NCBI GenBank assembly: GCA_036674765.1
Contig: JARVKI010000098.1
Coordinates: 1 to 64,000 of the forward strand
DNA from: Seiridium cupressi
Taxonomy: Eukaryota; Ascomycota; Sordariomycetes; Amphisphaeriales; Sporocadaceae
DNA: 64,000 nucleotides
Reading direction: 5' to 3'
The notes beneath the pieces were generated by a model. The model was given only the letters and a program-made list of their open reading frames with translations. It was not told the origin of the DNA and did no database searches. Both the position numbers and the translations under genes were made by a program. Below, piece after piece: positions 36,460 to 47,233 of the stretch. The first letter of the stretch is position 1. Each line of letters opens with the position of its first letter.

Positions 36460-37966
36460 ATGGCGGCTGGCAGTGCGCGCATCGTGCGCTACATCTTGTT
36501 CGCGTTCTTCGTAAGTCTAACACGCCGCCCTTGCTTGTGCTGGATCGGTTTTGGGGACCAATTCTGACGAGCAATCTTTCAGTTTCTCGCAGTCATTTAC
36601 TTCGTCTCCCACTCTTCATACGATGGCGCAGGACTCGGTCCCGATAGCTTTGGAGTTGGCAAGGGCTCGTCCGTGAATGGCGGAAAAGGTTCAACGGGAT
36701 CATCAGGCAGTGGTAGCAGTAGCAGTGGCAGCGGCAGCAACGAAAAGACGACCGACTCGAACGGCAATACCATCGGCAGCAGCCCTGGCACTCCCTCTAC
36801 CTCGCACCAAGACCTCGCAGAAGCTCCGATGGCCATGACCCCTGCCGACCCTGGCTGGAATAACCTCCTGGGCACTGCTCCTGGTCCCCGTATGAACGCA
36901 ACCTTTGTAACTCTTGCCCGAAATGCCGATGTATGGGAGATTGCGCGATCGATTCGTCAGGTCGAGGACCGCTTCAACCGCCGCTACAACTATGACTGGG
37001 TTTTCTTGAACGACAAGCCATTCGATGCCACCTTCAAGAAGGTCACTTCCGCCCTCGTGTCCGGCAAGACTCACTATGGTGAAATTCCTAAGGAGCACTG
37101 GTCTTTCCCTGAGTGGATTGACCAGGACAAAGCCAAGAAGGTTCGCGAGGATATGGCTCAACGCAAGATTATTTACGGTGACTCGGTCAGCTATCGCCAC
37201 ATGTGCCGCTTCGAGTCTGGATTCTTTTTCCGTCAGCCGTTGATGCAGAACTACGAATGGTACTGGCGTGTTGAGCCCAGCGTTGAGCTTTTCTGCGACG
37301 TCCACTACGATCCCTTCCGATACATGGCCGAGAACAAGAAGAAGTACAGTTTCGTGCTCAGCTTGTACGAATACGTCGAGACCATTCCGACTCTTTGGGA
37401 CAGCACCAAGAAGTTCATGAAAAACTTCCCCGAGCACATTGCCGAGGGCAACTCCATGGGATTCCTCAGTGATGATGGTGGTGATAGCTATAATCACTGC
37501 CATTTCGTATGTCTCCCACATGAAATTAACATATCTTTTTGGCACTAACAGATTTCCAGTGGTCTAACTTCGAGGTTGGCAACCTTGACTGGCTGCGATC
37601 CAAGGCTTACACCGACTTCTTCGAGTCCCTTGATAGAGATGGTGGTTTCTTCTACGAGAGATGGGGCGATGCTCCCGTTCACTCGATTGCCGCTGGTCTT
37701 TTGCTGAAGAAGGAGGAGATCCACTTCTTCAACGATATTGCCTACTACCACGTGCCGTTCACACATTGCCCAACTGGCGAAAAGACTAGACTTGACCTCA
37801 ATTGTCACTGTAACCCTAAGGATAACTTTGACTGGAAGGGATACTCTTGTAAGTTCATTCGTAAATTCCAGCCTGTGGCGGCTGCTCACATATCACAGGC
37901 ACACCGAGATACTTCGAGATCAACGGCCTGGAAAAGCCGGAAGGATATGAGAATCAACAAGACTAA
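36460..37966 (+). CDS. Alpha-1,2-mannosyltransferase, KTR/KRE2 family (GT15)
   Basis: This is a Golgi type II membrane enzyme that adds alpha-1,2-mannose to N- and O-linked glycans, using GDP-mannose and Mn2+. Four exons, 36460-36510, 36583-37506, 37560-37848 and 37899-37966, give 443 aa; the introns are 72, 53 and 50 nt. The first intron interrupts the N-terminal membrane anchor ([16 protein letters not shown]). A Ser/Gly-rich stem (~45-95) follows, then the catalytic domain: [58 protein letters not shown] (across an intron), [17 protein letters not shown] and [15 protein letters not shown]. All the family blocks are present and intact. Which KTR paralogue it is cannot be told. Confidence 0.92.
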
Positions 37967-38320
37967 ATTCTCTGGCCTCGTCGTGTATTACTATAGAAGC
38001 AAGGAGAAAATGGACGAAATTACAAAGCTCATGGTTTCTTTTTATGCATCTCGTAGTTGAACGGGGAACATGGTCAATTTTGGGGCGGGCACGGCGTCAT
38101 GGGTTTATCTCGCAATGAATTGGAGACCATTTTGTGGTTCTGTACATATTTGTGTAGGAAGTTACAGCACTTTTGAGGTGGACCCTTCCTGCCTTCTATA
38201 TCTACAATATGTGTACAACGTGATGTAATAGTCCACCATCGTCTACCGGACCGTCCCAGGCCAAGAGAGCTCATCTCATGATAATTGCAGCTGCACAAAT
38301 ACACCGCTCCCTAGATCTCA

Positions 38321-39083
38321 TTATGACCCAACGGATGCCTTCTTTGGCTTCTTTGTTCCATACTTACTTCGACTTGACATTCGGTTGGCGACACCACCCT
38401 GAGGAAATTTAGTTAACGAATGGCTCAAGTTGCCCAATGAGGGTAAGACTCTGGATGGTGAAAGCTCGAGGGGTAGAGAAAAACCACTCTCAATGTCTCC
38501 ATGGCCGCTGTACCCTCAACCCATCTAGGAGCTTATGGACCCTTGAATATAAAAGCTGAAGGTTGGGAAACTTACCAAATCCAGAGCTCCTCTAACCAAA
38601 TGGTACCGCACACCGGGACAATCCTGACTACGTCCACCTCTGACCAGCACCACACTGTGCTGCTGAACATTGTGGCCCTCTCCGGGGATGTATGCAGTAA
38701 TCTGGCGTCCCGAACTCAAACGCACACGCGCCGTCTTTCGCTCGCCGGAATTGGGCTTCTTGGGTCGCGTAATGCCGACTTTGAGGCATACTCCTTTTTG
38801 TTGCGGGCAGTCGGTGTCTGCGAGAGCTGGGGAGACGGCATGGCGAGCGCGCTTGCCGGTGCGGCACTTCTGTAAGCCGGAAATGTTAGCATATGATCGC
38901 GAACTCGGGCGATGGAAGTCGGGACGTGTTTCGTGCCTTTAGAACCTGGTTCAACGTCGCTTGCGGCGAGGGTGTCGTCGAGAAGGATCGTGGTGTTATG
39001 AAGGAGGCCTTGGCGGCGATCGAGGGCATAGCTGGCCGCCGCGCCAGGGACGGCATCAGGTACCGGAGCATTGGTGCGGACAT
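38321..39083 (-). CDS. MRPS12: Mitochondrial ribosomal protein S12 (uS12m)
   Basis: This is the decoding-centre protein of the mitochondrial small subunit. Three exons, 39083-38937, 38869-38576 and 38398-38321, give 172 aa. An Arg/Ser-rich presequence ([12 protein letters not shown], then [13 protein letters not shown]) leads into ATLNQVLK. The uS12 body follows: [60 protein letters not shown] and, after a 177 nt intron, GGVANR and [11 protein letters not shown]. The first intron (38936-38870) has a good branch site (ctaac) and acceptor, but its donor appears to be GC rather than GT. ATG 39083 was chosen because it directly precedes the presequence. Confidence 0.9.
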
Positions 39084-39624
39084 GATGGGCGGGCTCGATA
39101 TTTTGGCGTTGCGATGTCGAGCTACCCAGAACAGAAGCTCGCTCGCGATATTCTCGTAGCCAAATCCAGTCAGTTCTTGGCGGTGCTGCATTTTCGAGCA
39201 CAGACCACCGAGTCGCATATCGGCGTTGAACTTGTTCCGGGACATGGGAATTCACATGCTAGTTTAGTGTCAGCTATCGAGCTCTCCAGCTGCCAGTCGA
39301 CTGCGGTGAGCTTGAAAACAGCTGCGGCCCCACGAGTCAAGTTAGCCATGGCTGGCCCCACGGCTTTCCTCGGCTTCTTGGGGTAGACTTCCGTGGCACG
39401 CGGTAAGAAGGATGGAGTGCCGTCCGGGGAAGGAGGCGATGCTCGATCGCTTCTTCGCTTTCTCTTGTGTCATTGACTGTTGTGCCTTCCAATACCTCCC
39501 TCTATACTTCTTCTTTGCTTAGACAACTATCCTGAACATACAGGAACTAAATTGATACACTCCCTGTCGTTGTACCTCGCTCCACACAGTTGTTCCTTTG
39601 AGGCGCAAGTGGTACTAGATCACG
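39084..39624. promoter_or_regulatory. 541 bp bidirectional promoter region (MRPS12 / acyl-CoA dehydrogenase)
   Basis: Two nuclear genes for mitochondrial proteins start outward from this gap. C/T-rich and pyrimidine-tract DNA (39480-39560) precedes the acyl-CoA dehydrogenase. No specific factor site was identified; shared control is inferred from the arrangement only. Confidence 0.45.
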
Positions 39625-41071
39625 ATGTCTTCGATCGCAAGAGCACTCCGGCCTGCCGTGCGGCGGAGCCAGACTGTTATGACTAGAGCGTCTTCATCCT
39701 TGTTCCCCAGAGACCAGAGTGCAGGTAGAGCGTTCAACACGCCCCAGCAGTACGTGCTTTCCAAATACCATAGCTCTTAAGCATGCTGACATGCCACAAG
39801 ATTACGATGCCTCTCCTCGACTCCCCGCCGCCAATTCGACATAACCGAGATCCCACCCACTCCCATTTCCCACCTTTCCGAAACAGAGGCAGCAATGCAA
39901 GAAGCTGTATCTAAATTTGCCAACGATGTGATCCTACCCAAGGTCCGCGACATGGACGAGGCCGAGGCCATGGACCCAGCATTGGTGGAACAGCTATTCG
40001 AGCAAGGCCTTATGGGCGTAGAGATTCCAGAAGAGTACGGAGGCGCCGGTATGAACTTCACTTCAGCCATTGTGGGAATCGAGGAACTCGCAAGGATTGA
40101 TCCCTCGGTCTCGGTCATGGTCGACGTGCACAATACGCTGGTCAACACGGCGATTATGAAGTGGGGAAGCAATGACCTCAAGAAGCGCTACCTACCAAAG
40201 CTTGCTACAAACACTGTAGGCGCGTTCTGCCTGTCCGAGCCGGTATCTGGCTCTGACGCCTTTGCGCTTGCTACCAAAGCCACCAAGACCGCCGACGGCT
40301 ACAAGATCAGTGGCGGAAAGATGTGGATTACGAACAGCATGGAGGCAGGCTTCTTCATTGTGTTCGCCAACCTCGACCCGAGCAAAGGCTACAAGGGAAT
40401 TTCTGCCTTCATCGTTGAGAAGGACACCAAGGGTTTTAGCATCGCCAAGAAGGAGAAGAAGCTTGGTATCAAGGCCAGCAGCACATGCGTCCTCAACTTT
40501 GACGACGTTGAAGTCCCTATGGAGAACTTGCTGGGCAAGGAGGGAGAGGGCTACAAGTACGCCATCGGCATCCTGAACGAGGGCAGGATTGGTATCGCTG
40601 CCCAGATGACGGGTCTTGCCCTCGGGTCATGGGAAAACGCTGTTAAATACGTATGGAATGACCGTAAGCAGTTCGGAAAGCTGGTTGGCGAATTCCAGGG
40701 TATGCAACACCAAATCGCGCAAAGCTACACGGAAATCGCAGCCGCCAGAGCATTGGTTTACAACGCTGCCAGGAAGAAGGAGGCCGGACAAGACTTCGTC
40801 ATGGACGCTGCCATGGCCAAGCTGTACGCTTCTCAAGTTGCCGGGCGAGTGTCTGGTCTGGCAATCGAGTGGATGGGAGGTATGGGTTTTGTGAGAGAGG
40901 GACTAGCCGAGAAGTTCTGGAGGGATAGCAAGATCGGTGCTATCTATGAGGGAACCAGCAATATCCAGTAAGTGACCTATGGTTCTACGTGCACAAGGGA
41001 GGAATGGTAGGCTAACAATTCGCAGGTTGAATACAATTGCCAAGATGCTTCAGAAGGAGTATACTGCATAA
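39625..41071 (+). CDS. Mitochondrial acyl-CoA dehydrogenase, short/branched-chain type
   Basis: This FAD enzyme makes the alpha-beta double bond in acyl-CoAs, in branched-chain amino acid breakdown or beta-oxidation. Exons 39625-39749, 39801-40967 and 41026-41071 give 445 aa; the introns are 51 nt (donor GTACGT) and 58 nt. The N-terminus is an Arg-rich presequence (SSIARALRPAVRRSQ). Family signatures are EYGGAGMNF, FCLSEPVSGSDAFA, KMWITNSMEAG, KLGIKASSTC, NEGRIGIAAQM and GGMGFVREG. The C-terminal IYEGTSNIQLNTIAK places the catalytic Glu in the SCAD/ACADSB position, and its codons span the last intron. It is complete and close to human ACADSB in layout; exact chain-length preference is unknown. 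Confidence 0.92.
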
Positions 41072-43095
41072 GCTAGTTTGGACAAGAATCGTCGTGGTAG
41101 ATTAGAGAAGTTCGCATTATGGCATGACGTCGGCGTATCAAGGGCTACTATGCAATTTTAAGGTGTTTAGATGAGAGCCTATGAGCGAGATGGATATGTG
41201 TTCATATATAATGTCAACTTTTTGTTAATACCACTGCTGTCTTGAGCACACCACAGAACAAAGCGGGCTTACGTCTAAAATGCTCGAGGGCAGGGCTTTA
41301 CTTATCTCATTGAAAGTCACAAATGATTATACGATAAGGCTGTTTCGTTTCTGGAAGAAACAAGCTTTCAGCCTAACTAGGATGGTAGCGTAGACACGAC
41401 ATGCATTATGTATCGCTCCAACAGGCTTGCGCATCTTACTGTGGGTCGAAGCATATGGGCGAGACAGCCGAACCTAATGACGGCTTGGACTACATTTTCT
41501 CATTCATCCCTCCTTAGCCTCGTCTCACACGGCAAAGCGGCTTCATGAGCCATAAACCAGTCGAGCATCTTAAGCAGAGCACCCCTGCATATTACCTATG
41601 AAGTGTTTTTCGAGGATTCCGATTTTAGGGAATAGCGGTTGGGGGGGGGGGGGGGTGATTTCGATCAAGCTACGTGCACGTAGAATTCCATCTAACCATA
41701 GATTGTTAAGCCAGCAAGTTCTTACTTGCATTCTAGTTTCTTGGGGTCTTTCTTCACTTTAAACATTTGTTGTGCGCATTGGCTTAGGTCTGAACGCATC
41801 CCTTAGGATAAACGTCATCTATAATCCCTATAGCTCCCGTGGGATAGCAGTACCATAAGGGCTGTGCAATTAATAATTCCCCAAATTAGCAACCGATATG
41901 CATGACATACCGCGCTAAGTCATGAGGCTCTGCTGGTATACACTGGCGAAACAAGTCTTTGCATCGTCATGTCACCCAAGTGACGGGAAGCACAGCCTCC
42001 AGAATTACTTCTTCCAGGGGTTCCCGACTCCGCTATCCGGGCTGCTCGCCTATCGCTGGACGCAGAAGACTTGCAGGGAAGGCTTGAGGGGGGAAACCAG
42101 CGGGGTGGTAACTGCCCCATTAAAGTTTGCGTTCAATTACACTAGCTAAGGTATTTTTAGCAACTGTGCCAGCCTCATGGGACTTTGGTGCACTGCTCCA
42201 TCTCGAAAGTTGTGACCATCTTTTGGCTTAGTGAGATTCGCTTGAGTGATTATCGGCACTTAGCCGAAGAGTCTGAGTAGAAGATGCATTATGGCTTATT
42301 CCTTGTTTTATGATAATTGTGTGGTTTGGGATGTGATTACTGTGAGTGAAGCTGCGCAATGTACAGAGTCCAAATTGACATTAGTCCCGCGTTCGGTAAA
42401 CCTTCTTCTCCCCAATTCTAACGGCGTGGACCACTGAGATTCAATGTACCATCTGAGAGGTAACGTGCCCCAAACATATTTTGTGCAACCAACCATGCTA
42501 CCTTTTTTCAAAGACCTTTGAAACCTCCGTACTGGCCAGACCGCTCAGAATTAGTCGAAGGATTCAAGTTCATTCAAGACTTGGTGGCCGAAATGGGTCT
42601 CGACCCAATCGCCACTAATGTTACTGGTCAGCAGTAGGACTGGCCGCCATGTTTCGCAGCCCCCAAGGACAGGGGAGGACAGAATTGGGCCAGGCGATCG
42701 TAGCGACGTCCACTCAGACCGACAGCGACCCTCAGCCGCAGCAATCTCTAAATGGTGTGCTGCCAATGAGGGATCGCGCTGGTATACCCGGACCCGCTGA
42801 ACAATCTCTTGGCGAGCTCCACGCGAGGTCAGGGATGGCTGTGCATCGCAATACCAGTGCCGCAAATTGCATCCTTCGTGCCTTTAGTGCAGATTTGGGC
42901 GTTGTGAAGGTCAGGCTGGAGGAGATAGCTAGAGCCCTATTTCATAAGGCCGTGGCCCCCATCCTGAGTAGATGTCGATCAAGGCCTCTGTGTTATTCTC
43001 AACTCACTTTCATTTCCTTTGCTGGAATTCGGCGAAACCAGCTGGCTAGTGCCCGATAAGCGGATATCCCCAAAACTGCTGGTGCCATTGTCAAG
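41072..43095. other. Intergenic with a 15-G run
   Basis: No coding frame with motifs is visible. An uninterrupted run of 15 G lies at 41641-41655. The last part (42600-43095) is the upstream region of the LtrA gene; it has open frames (42649-43059) without recognisable content. Confidence 0.4.
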
Positions 43096-45403
43096 ATGTT
43101 GAAAGTCGACCGACCTTCCGCCGACGAGCCTTTGGCTCCAGAGCTGCCACGCCGCGACAGTAACTTGCGGCTTATCTCCAGTCCCGTGGCCACAGGCTTA
43201 AGTGAAGAAGGGGCACAAAGAGTTCAGTCTATGGGCTTGACATCCAATGGACAACCCGACGTTGAGCACCTTGGCTTCCGGTACAAGGATGATCACGATT
43301 GCCCGGAATTCGTCAAGCACTCTAGCTCAACCAACTATGAGGTGCGTCGTGTGCATTGACAGCTTGTGGGAGTCAATCTGACAAGATGCCTAGCTGTTTT
43401 ACGACTTGTGGTTCGTGGCTAATCTCGAAGTGTTCTCATCTGTAAGTACCTACCGAGTACCAATCGTAGGGCACGTACTGACCAATGGGACCAGTCGAAA
43501 GCTGTAAGCAAGGAGTCCGATCTATATGCCTATGTTGGTTATTTAAGGTTCGTTTCCATGGTTCGGTCTCTAATTGACGCCCGTCTTAACCCATGCCTCG
43601 TAGCATTCTCTGGTTCACCTGGTTCCTGGTCGGCATGTTCGACGTCCGCTTTGTCACCGACAGTATCTTCGAACGCATCATTCGGACTGCCCATCTTGGC
43701 GTTATGGTGGGCTTCAGCGTTGTCGTCACCTACTTTGACCCAGAAAATCAGCAGGCAGCCCCCTTTCAGACGCTATGTGGGTAATCCTCCCAAATACTGC
43801 AACGAACACATGATTTGCGAACTGTTAAAATACTAATTGGCTTGAAGCACTCATCCTCATGGTCTCAAGACTCGTTCTCTTTTTCCAATATGGCACAATC
43901 ATATGGCACATCCGGCAATTCAGCAAGGGCAAACTGCCCGTCGCCATCGCCGCAGCTGTGCACTTCATCTCCGCCATGATCTTTTTAGGCATCCGATTCC
44001 GATTCGAGTCTGACAAAAACAGCCGTGTGTACATCGTCTGGTACATTGTCTCGGCTTGCGAGGCACTCATCCAGCTGGGACTCGCCTTACACTACAAGGT
44101 GCTTACCTTTTCGAAAACTCATTTGACCGAGAGGATGACTGTACTCACCGTCATTATTATTGGTGCCGGTGTCACAAGTATCGCAAAGAACGTGGTGCTC
44201 ATTGTGAACAACGCTGGCGGATGGACAAGTGCGACTATTGGTGTTTTGACGAGTGCGATTGCGACCATGTACTTTTTCTTCATGATCTACTTCGACTGGA
44301 TGTCGCATCACCATCTTTCGGGTTGGCGCCAGCTTACATGGACAATTTGCCACTTCCCGTTCCATGTCGCGCTTCTCCTGTTCATGGAGGGAGCCACCCA
44401 GTTCATGGTCTGGTGGAAAGTTGTAAGTACCTGATTTACCAGTATAAGTCTGGCCTACTTGACTAATTGAAAATAGCACGAAGTCGAGACATATGCTAGC
44501 GACCAATTTTACAGCCTCATCGAGCGGCTCAATGGAACCGATGTCACCATAACCAGCAACCTTATCTCGGACGAGCTAAACAAGACGATCGCCGGCATTT
44601 GGGAAACCTACACACCGACGTATACACTCACCTACGAACGGGTTGACACCCTCCTGCTCGACATTCGAAACATACCAGAGGACTTTTGGACCTCCAGCGC
44701 GAATGAATACCCTGACATCGAGAACGAGTGGACATACGACATCGTCGAGCTCCTATACGCAGTCATCAACTCACTCTTCGTGAACTTCAAGATCGACCCC
44801 TTCGATGGTATGGAGGAGGACGACCCTGCGAAGATGCAAGACGTCGCCATCAACGACCTGAATCAGCGATACTACACCGTCTTCCAGTACGCCTACGTAA
44901 CAGCGGGCATGGTCCTCATGTTCATGGTCGCCATGTACAGCTTCACCAAGAAGTCGGGCTGGACACCCTTCATCATCTTCCGCACCACGCTCTTCGGCCT
45001 GATGGGCCCTGGCCTAGCGCTCGTCGAGCTTATCTCTAAGAACGACGAGCGCCGCCTCAACTACCTCCTCACGCCGTGGTTGCTGCCCACTATCTGCATC
45101 GTGTTCTTCGTGGTGCTGCTGCTGTCCCACCTGCCCCACCCGCCGCCTCTGTTCTCCAAGCGTCGGAATTCCGGTCCCAGGAGCAACCTTCACAACACCG
45201 TGTATACGAGCGTGCAGGTCCGCGAGGTCGGCTCGGATGCCACGAACGCCTATGACAACCAGGGGTACGATCCGCACCGATGGGGTAGTGGGGCACCCGT
45301 GAACGTGTACATGCAATACCCGACACCGGAGACGGCCTATCACAACGCTTACGGACAGACGGAGGACTATGGGATGGGAAGTCCACCGCCGAAGCACAAC
45401 TAA
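43096..45403 (+). CDS. LtrA-domain (low temperature requirement A) multi-spanning membrane protein
   Basis: This is a polytopic membrane protein of unknown biochemical role. Six exons, 43096-43341, 43394-43441, 43495-43547, 43604-43776, 43848-44422 and 44477-45403, keep frame throughout (673 aa); all introns are 52-71 nt. The LtrA start ELFYDLWFVANLEVFSS is encoded across the first splice. ILWFTWFLVGMFDVRF, HLGVMVGFSVVVTYFD and the hydrophobic spans of exon 5 follow. The last exon has two or three more spans (~44900-45130) and a cytosolic tail rich in Tyr/Asn/Gly. The N-terminal ~80 residues are polar. The two smallest exons are 48 and 53 nt. Confidence 0.83.
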
Positions 45404-46624
45404 TCAGAAGGAAACGCAGCATAGAAAGCGAAACATAGCTCTTGAGGCTCTGAATGAGATGGCCTCGTATATACGAGGGGTTTATGTATAAAAGAATACG
45501 AGATGGGCACTGGCGTACTTGGTGTTTGGATACCCACATTGACTTTGCATTTTCAAGCGCTATGATATGAATGGTAGAATCGAGTTGGAATTGCAGGCAT
45601 GGATTGAATATTATTCTTCTCTTGCGCTAATAAACCCGTATTCTAAGAGCTCGGCCCAAGAATTAACATGGATTTAGCATATTTACTGCACAACCAAGAA
45701 GCGACCATGTCGTAAAAAGACTTGTAGCTTTGGGTTTAATTTCAGGAATTCAGCACATCTCAGGGCTTTGTATCGTGGACTAAAGTACGAGAGCCCCGCA
45801 CCTGGGCAAAGCATTCGCCGCATCAATATTCAAATATATATGAGAATACTTCACGGACTCGGTGACAGCAATAATAGTGATCAACATGCCAATGCTTAGA
45901 CATAATATCAGCCAGGCAGCCAAACTGGGTCGCAAATAATTCTTCTCAAGGCAGAAAGCGCCTTTCCCAGTCCCCAATGCTGATTGGCATGTTACATGTG
46001 GTACATTGTTCCGTGACTGTGAATATAGGAGGGGTTGCATCTTAGCTATATGATATGCCACTGTCGAGGGAGCCTTCAATCTTATTCATTTCAATCGAGA
46101 ATTCTTGCTCAGCTACTAATCGTGCTCGGATATTTTATTCCAACATTCTTAGCCAACAGGCACAGCAAGGTGGCACCTACCAGGTCGCGAAAGGTAAGCA
46201 GTTTTCATATGCACTTCGCGGGATACCGATTACCTGGCCAACCATCACCCGGTGACTACCTGTAGACCATTATAAGCTGCTTTATTTTCTAAGACCTTAC
46301 AGCAAATAGCATTGTATGTTGCCATTTATACTCACTATAATGAAAGTTTGGCTGCAAATGAAATATCAGAGTTGTTTGATATGCTTATTAAGCATTATAT
46401 TTGAGATGTATACCGCCTCGGCGTGGAGTGGGAGGGATTTGACCACTTGATTATATGGGCAGTTTTTCATTCAAATTCAGGTTACTTATTAACTAACTCG
46501 TCATTCTTATATAACGTCCATCTATCTCTGTGATAAAGGACTGTAGCTGGACTTTTAGGATTGGAATTCTAGGTACAACCCCATGTTATACCTGAAATCC
46601 ATAGCAGTACAAGGTGAGAGTAGA
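45404..46624. other. Convergent intergenic region
   Basis: This is the 3' flank of the LtrA gene and of the small secreted protein. No other gene is supported. Confidence 0.45.
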
Positions 46625-47233
46625 TCATAGATTTTTAAAAGCGTTAAGCCCCTGTAGAATCTCCCAAATCACACCATTACTGACAGAACCTAATGCGGAA
46701 GATGCGGCCGTACCGGCGTCAGCTCCATCTTTGTCGGTAAATTGACACGCAATATTCTCCGCTGGGTCGGAGCCGGATCGGATGGCGTGGCTAACACGCT
46801 GAGCGGTACAGGCCTCGCTAGTATGGAAAGTGAGGGCGGCGCCGTTGATGTCAGATTGGACATGGTATTTATTCTCGGTTGGAGCACAGCCGTTCAGGTT
46901 CAGGTGGTTCCACACGCGGTTGGCTTTGATCGAATTTTCAGCGTCGGTTACAACCACGTACCAATACTGGACGACGGGCTAACAGAGTTGAAAGTCAGTA
47001 TATATGCTACATTAAAGATAGATAAATTACATCAGAGCTCGAACGCATCGTTTACATACATCATTGGTAACCGTCTCCCACTTGTTGTAACAGGTCACGC
47101 CTGGAGGGTTTGACGCTGGGTATCCTCCACCACGAGCGACGACTTGCTCGACGGCACTAGCAACTGCAGCGGCAAGAGATTGAGAGATGAAGATATTGAC
47201 CAAGGCGGCAAAAAGTGCGGAAGAGGCGACCAT
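46625..47233 (-). CDS. Small secreted protein, 175 aa, four cysteines (effector-like)
   Basis: Exons 47233-47060 and 46978-46625 are joined by an 81 nt intron (phase 0, GTATGT donor, TTAG acceptor). The N-terminus is a clear secretion signal (VASSALFAALVNIFISQSLA, likely cut after the Ala run). The mature part reads VTCYNKWETVTND, PVVQYWYVVVTDAENS, NGCAPTENKYHVQSD, HTSEACTAQ and IACQFTDKDG, with four Cys that could form two disulfides. It then ends in a Ser/Ala/Gly tail. I do not recognise the family. Size, secretion signal and cysteine content fit the broad class of secreted effectors or small hydrolases; that is inference. An in-frame upstream ATG at 47284 exists, but ATG 47233 places the signal peptide at the start. 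Confidence 0.68.

Noticed and set aside
36703..37545. Long minus-strand frame opposite the mannosyltransferase
   Set aside because: Antisense shadow of a strongly conserved GT15 coding exon.
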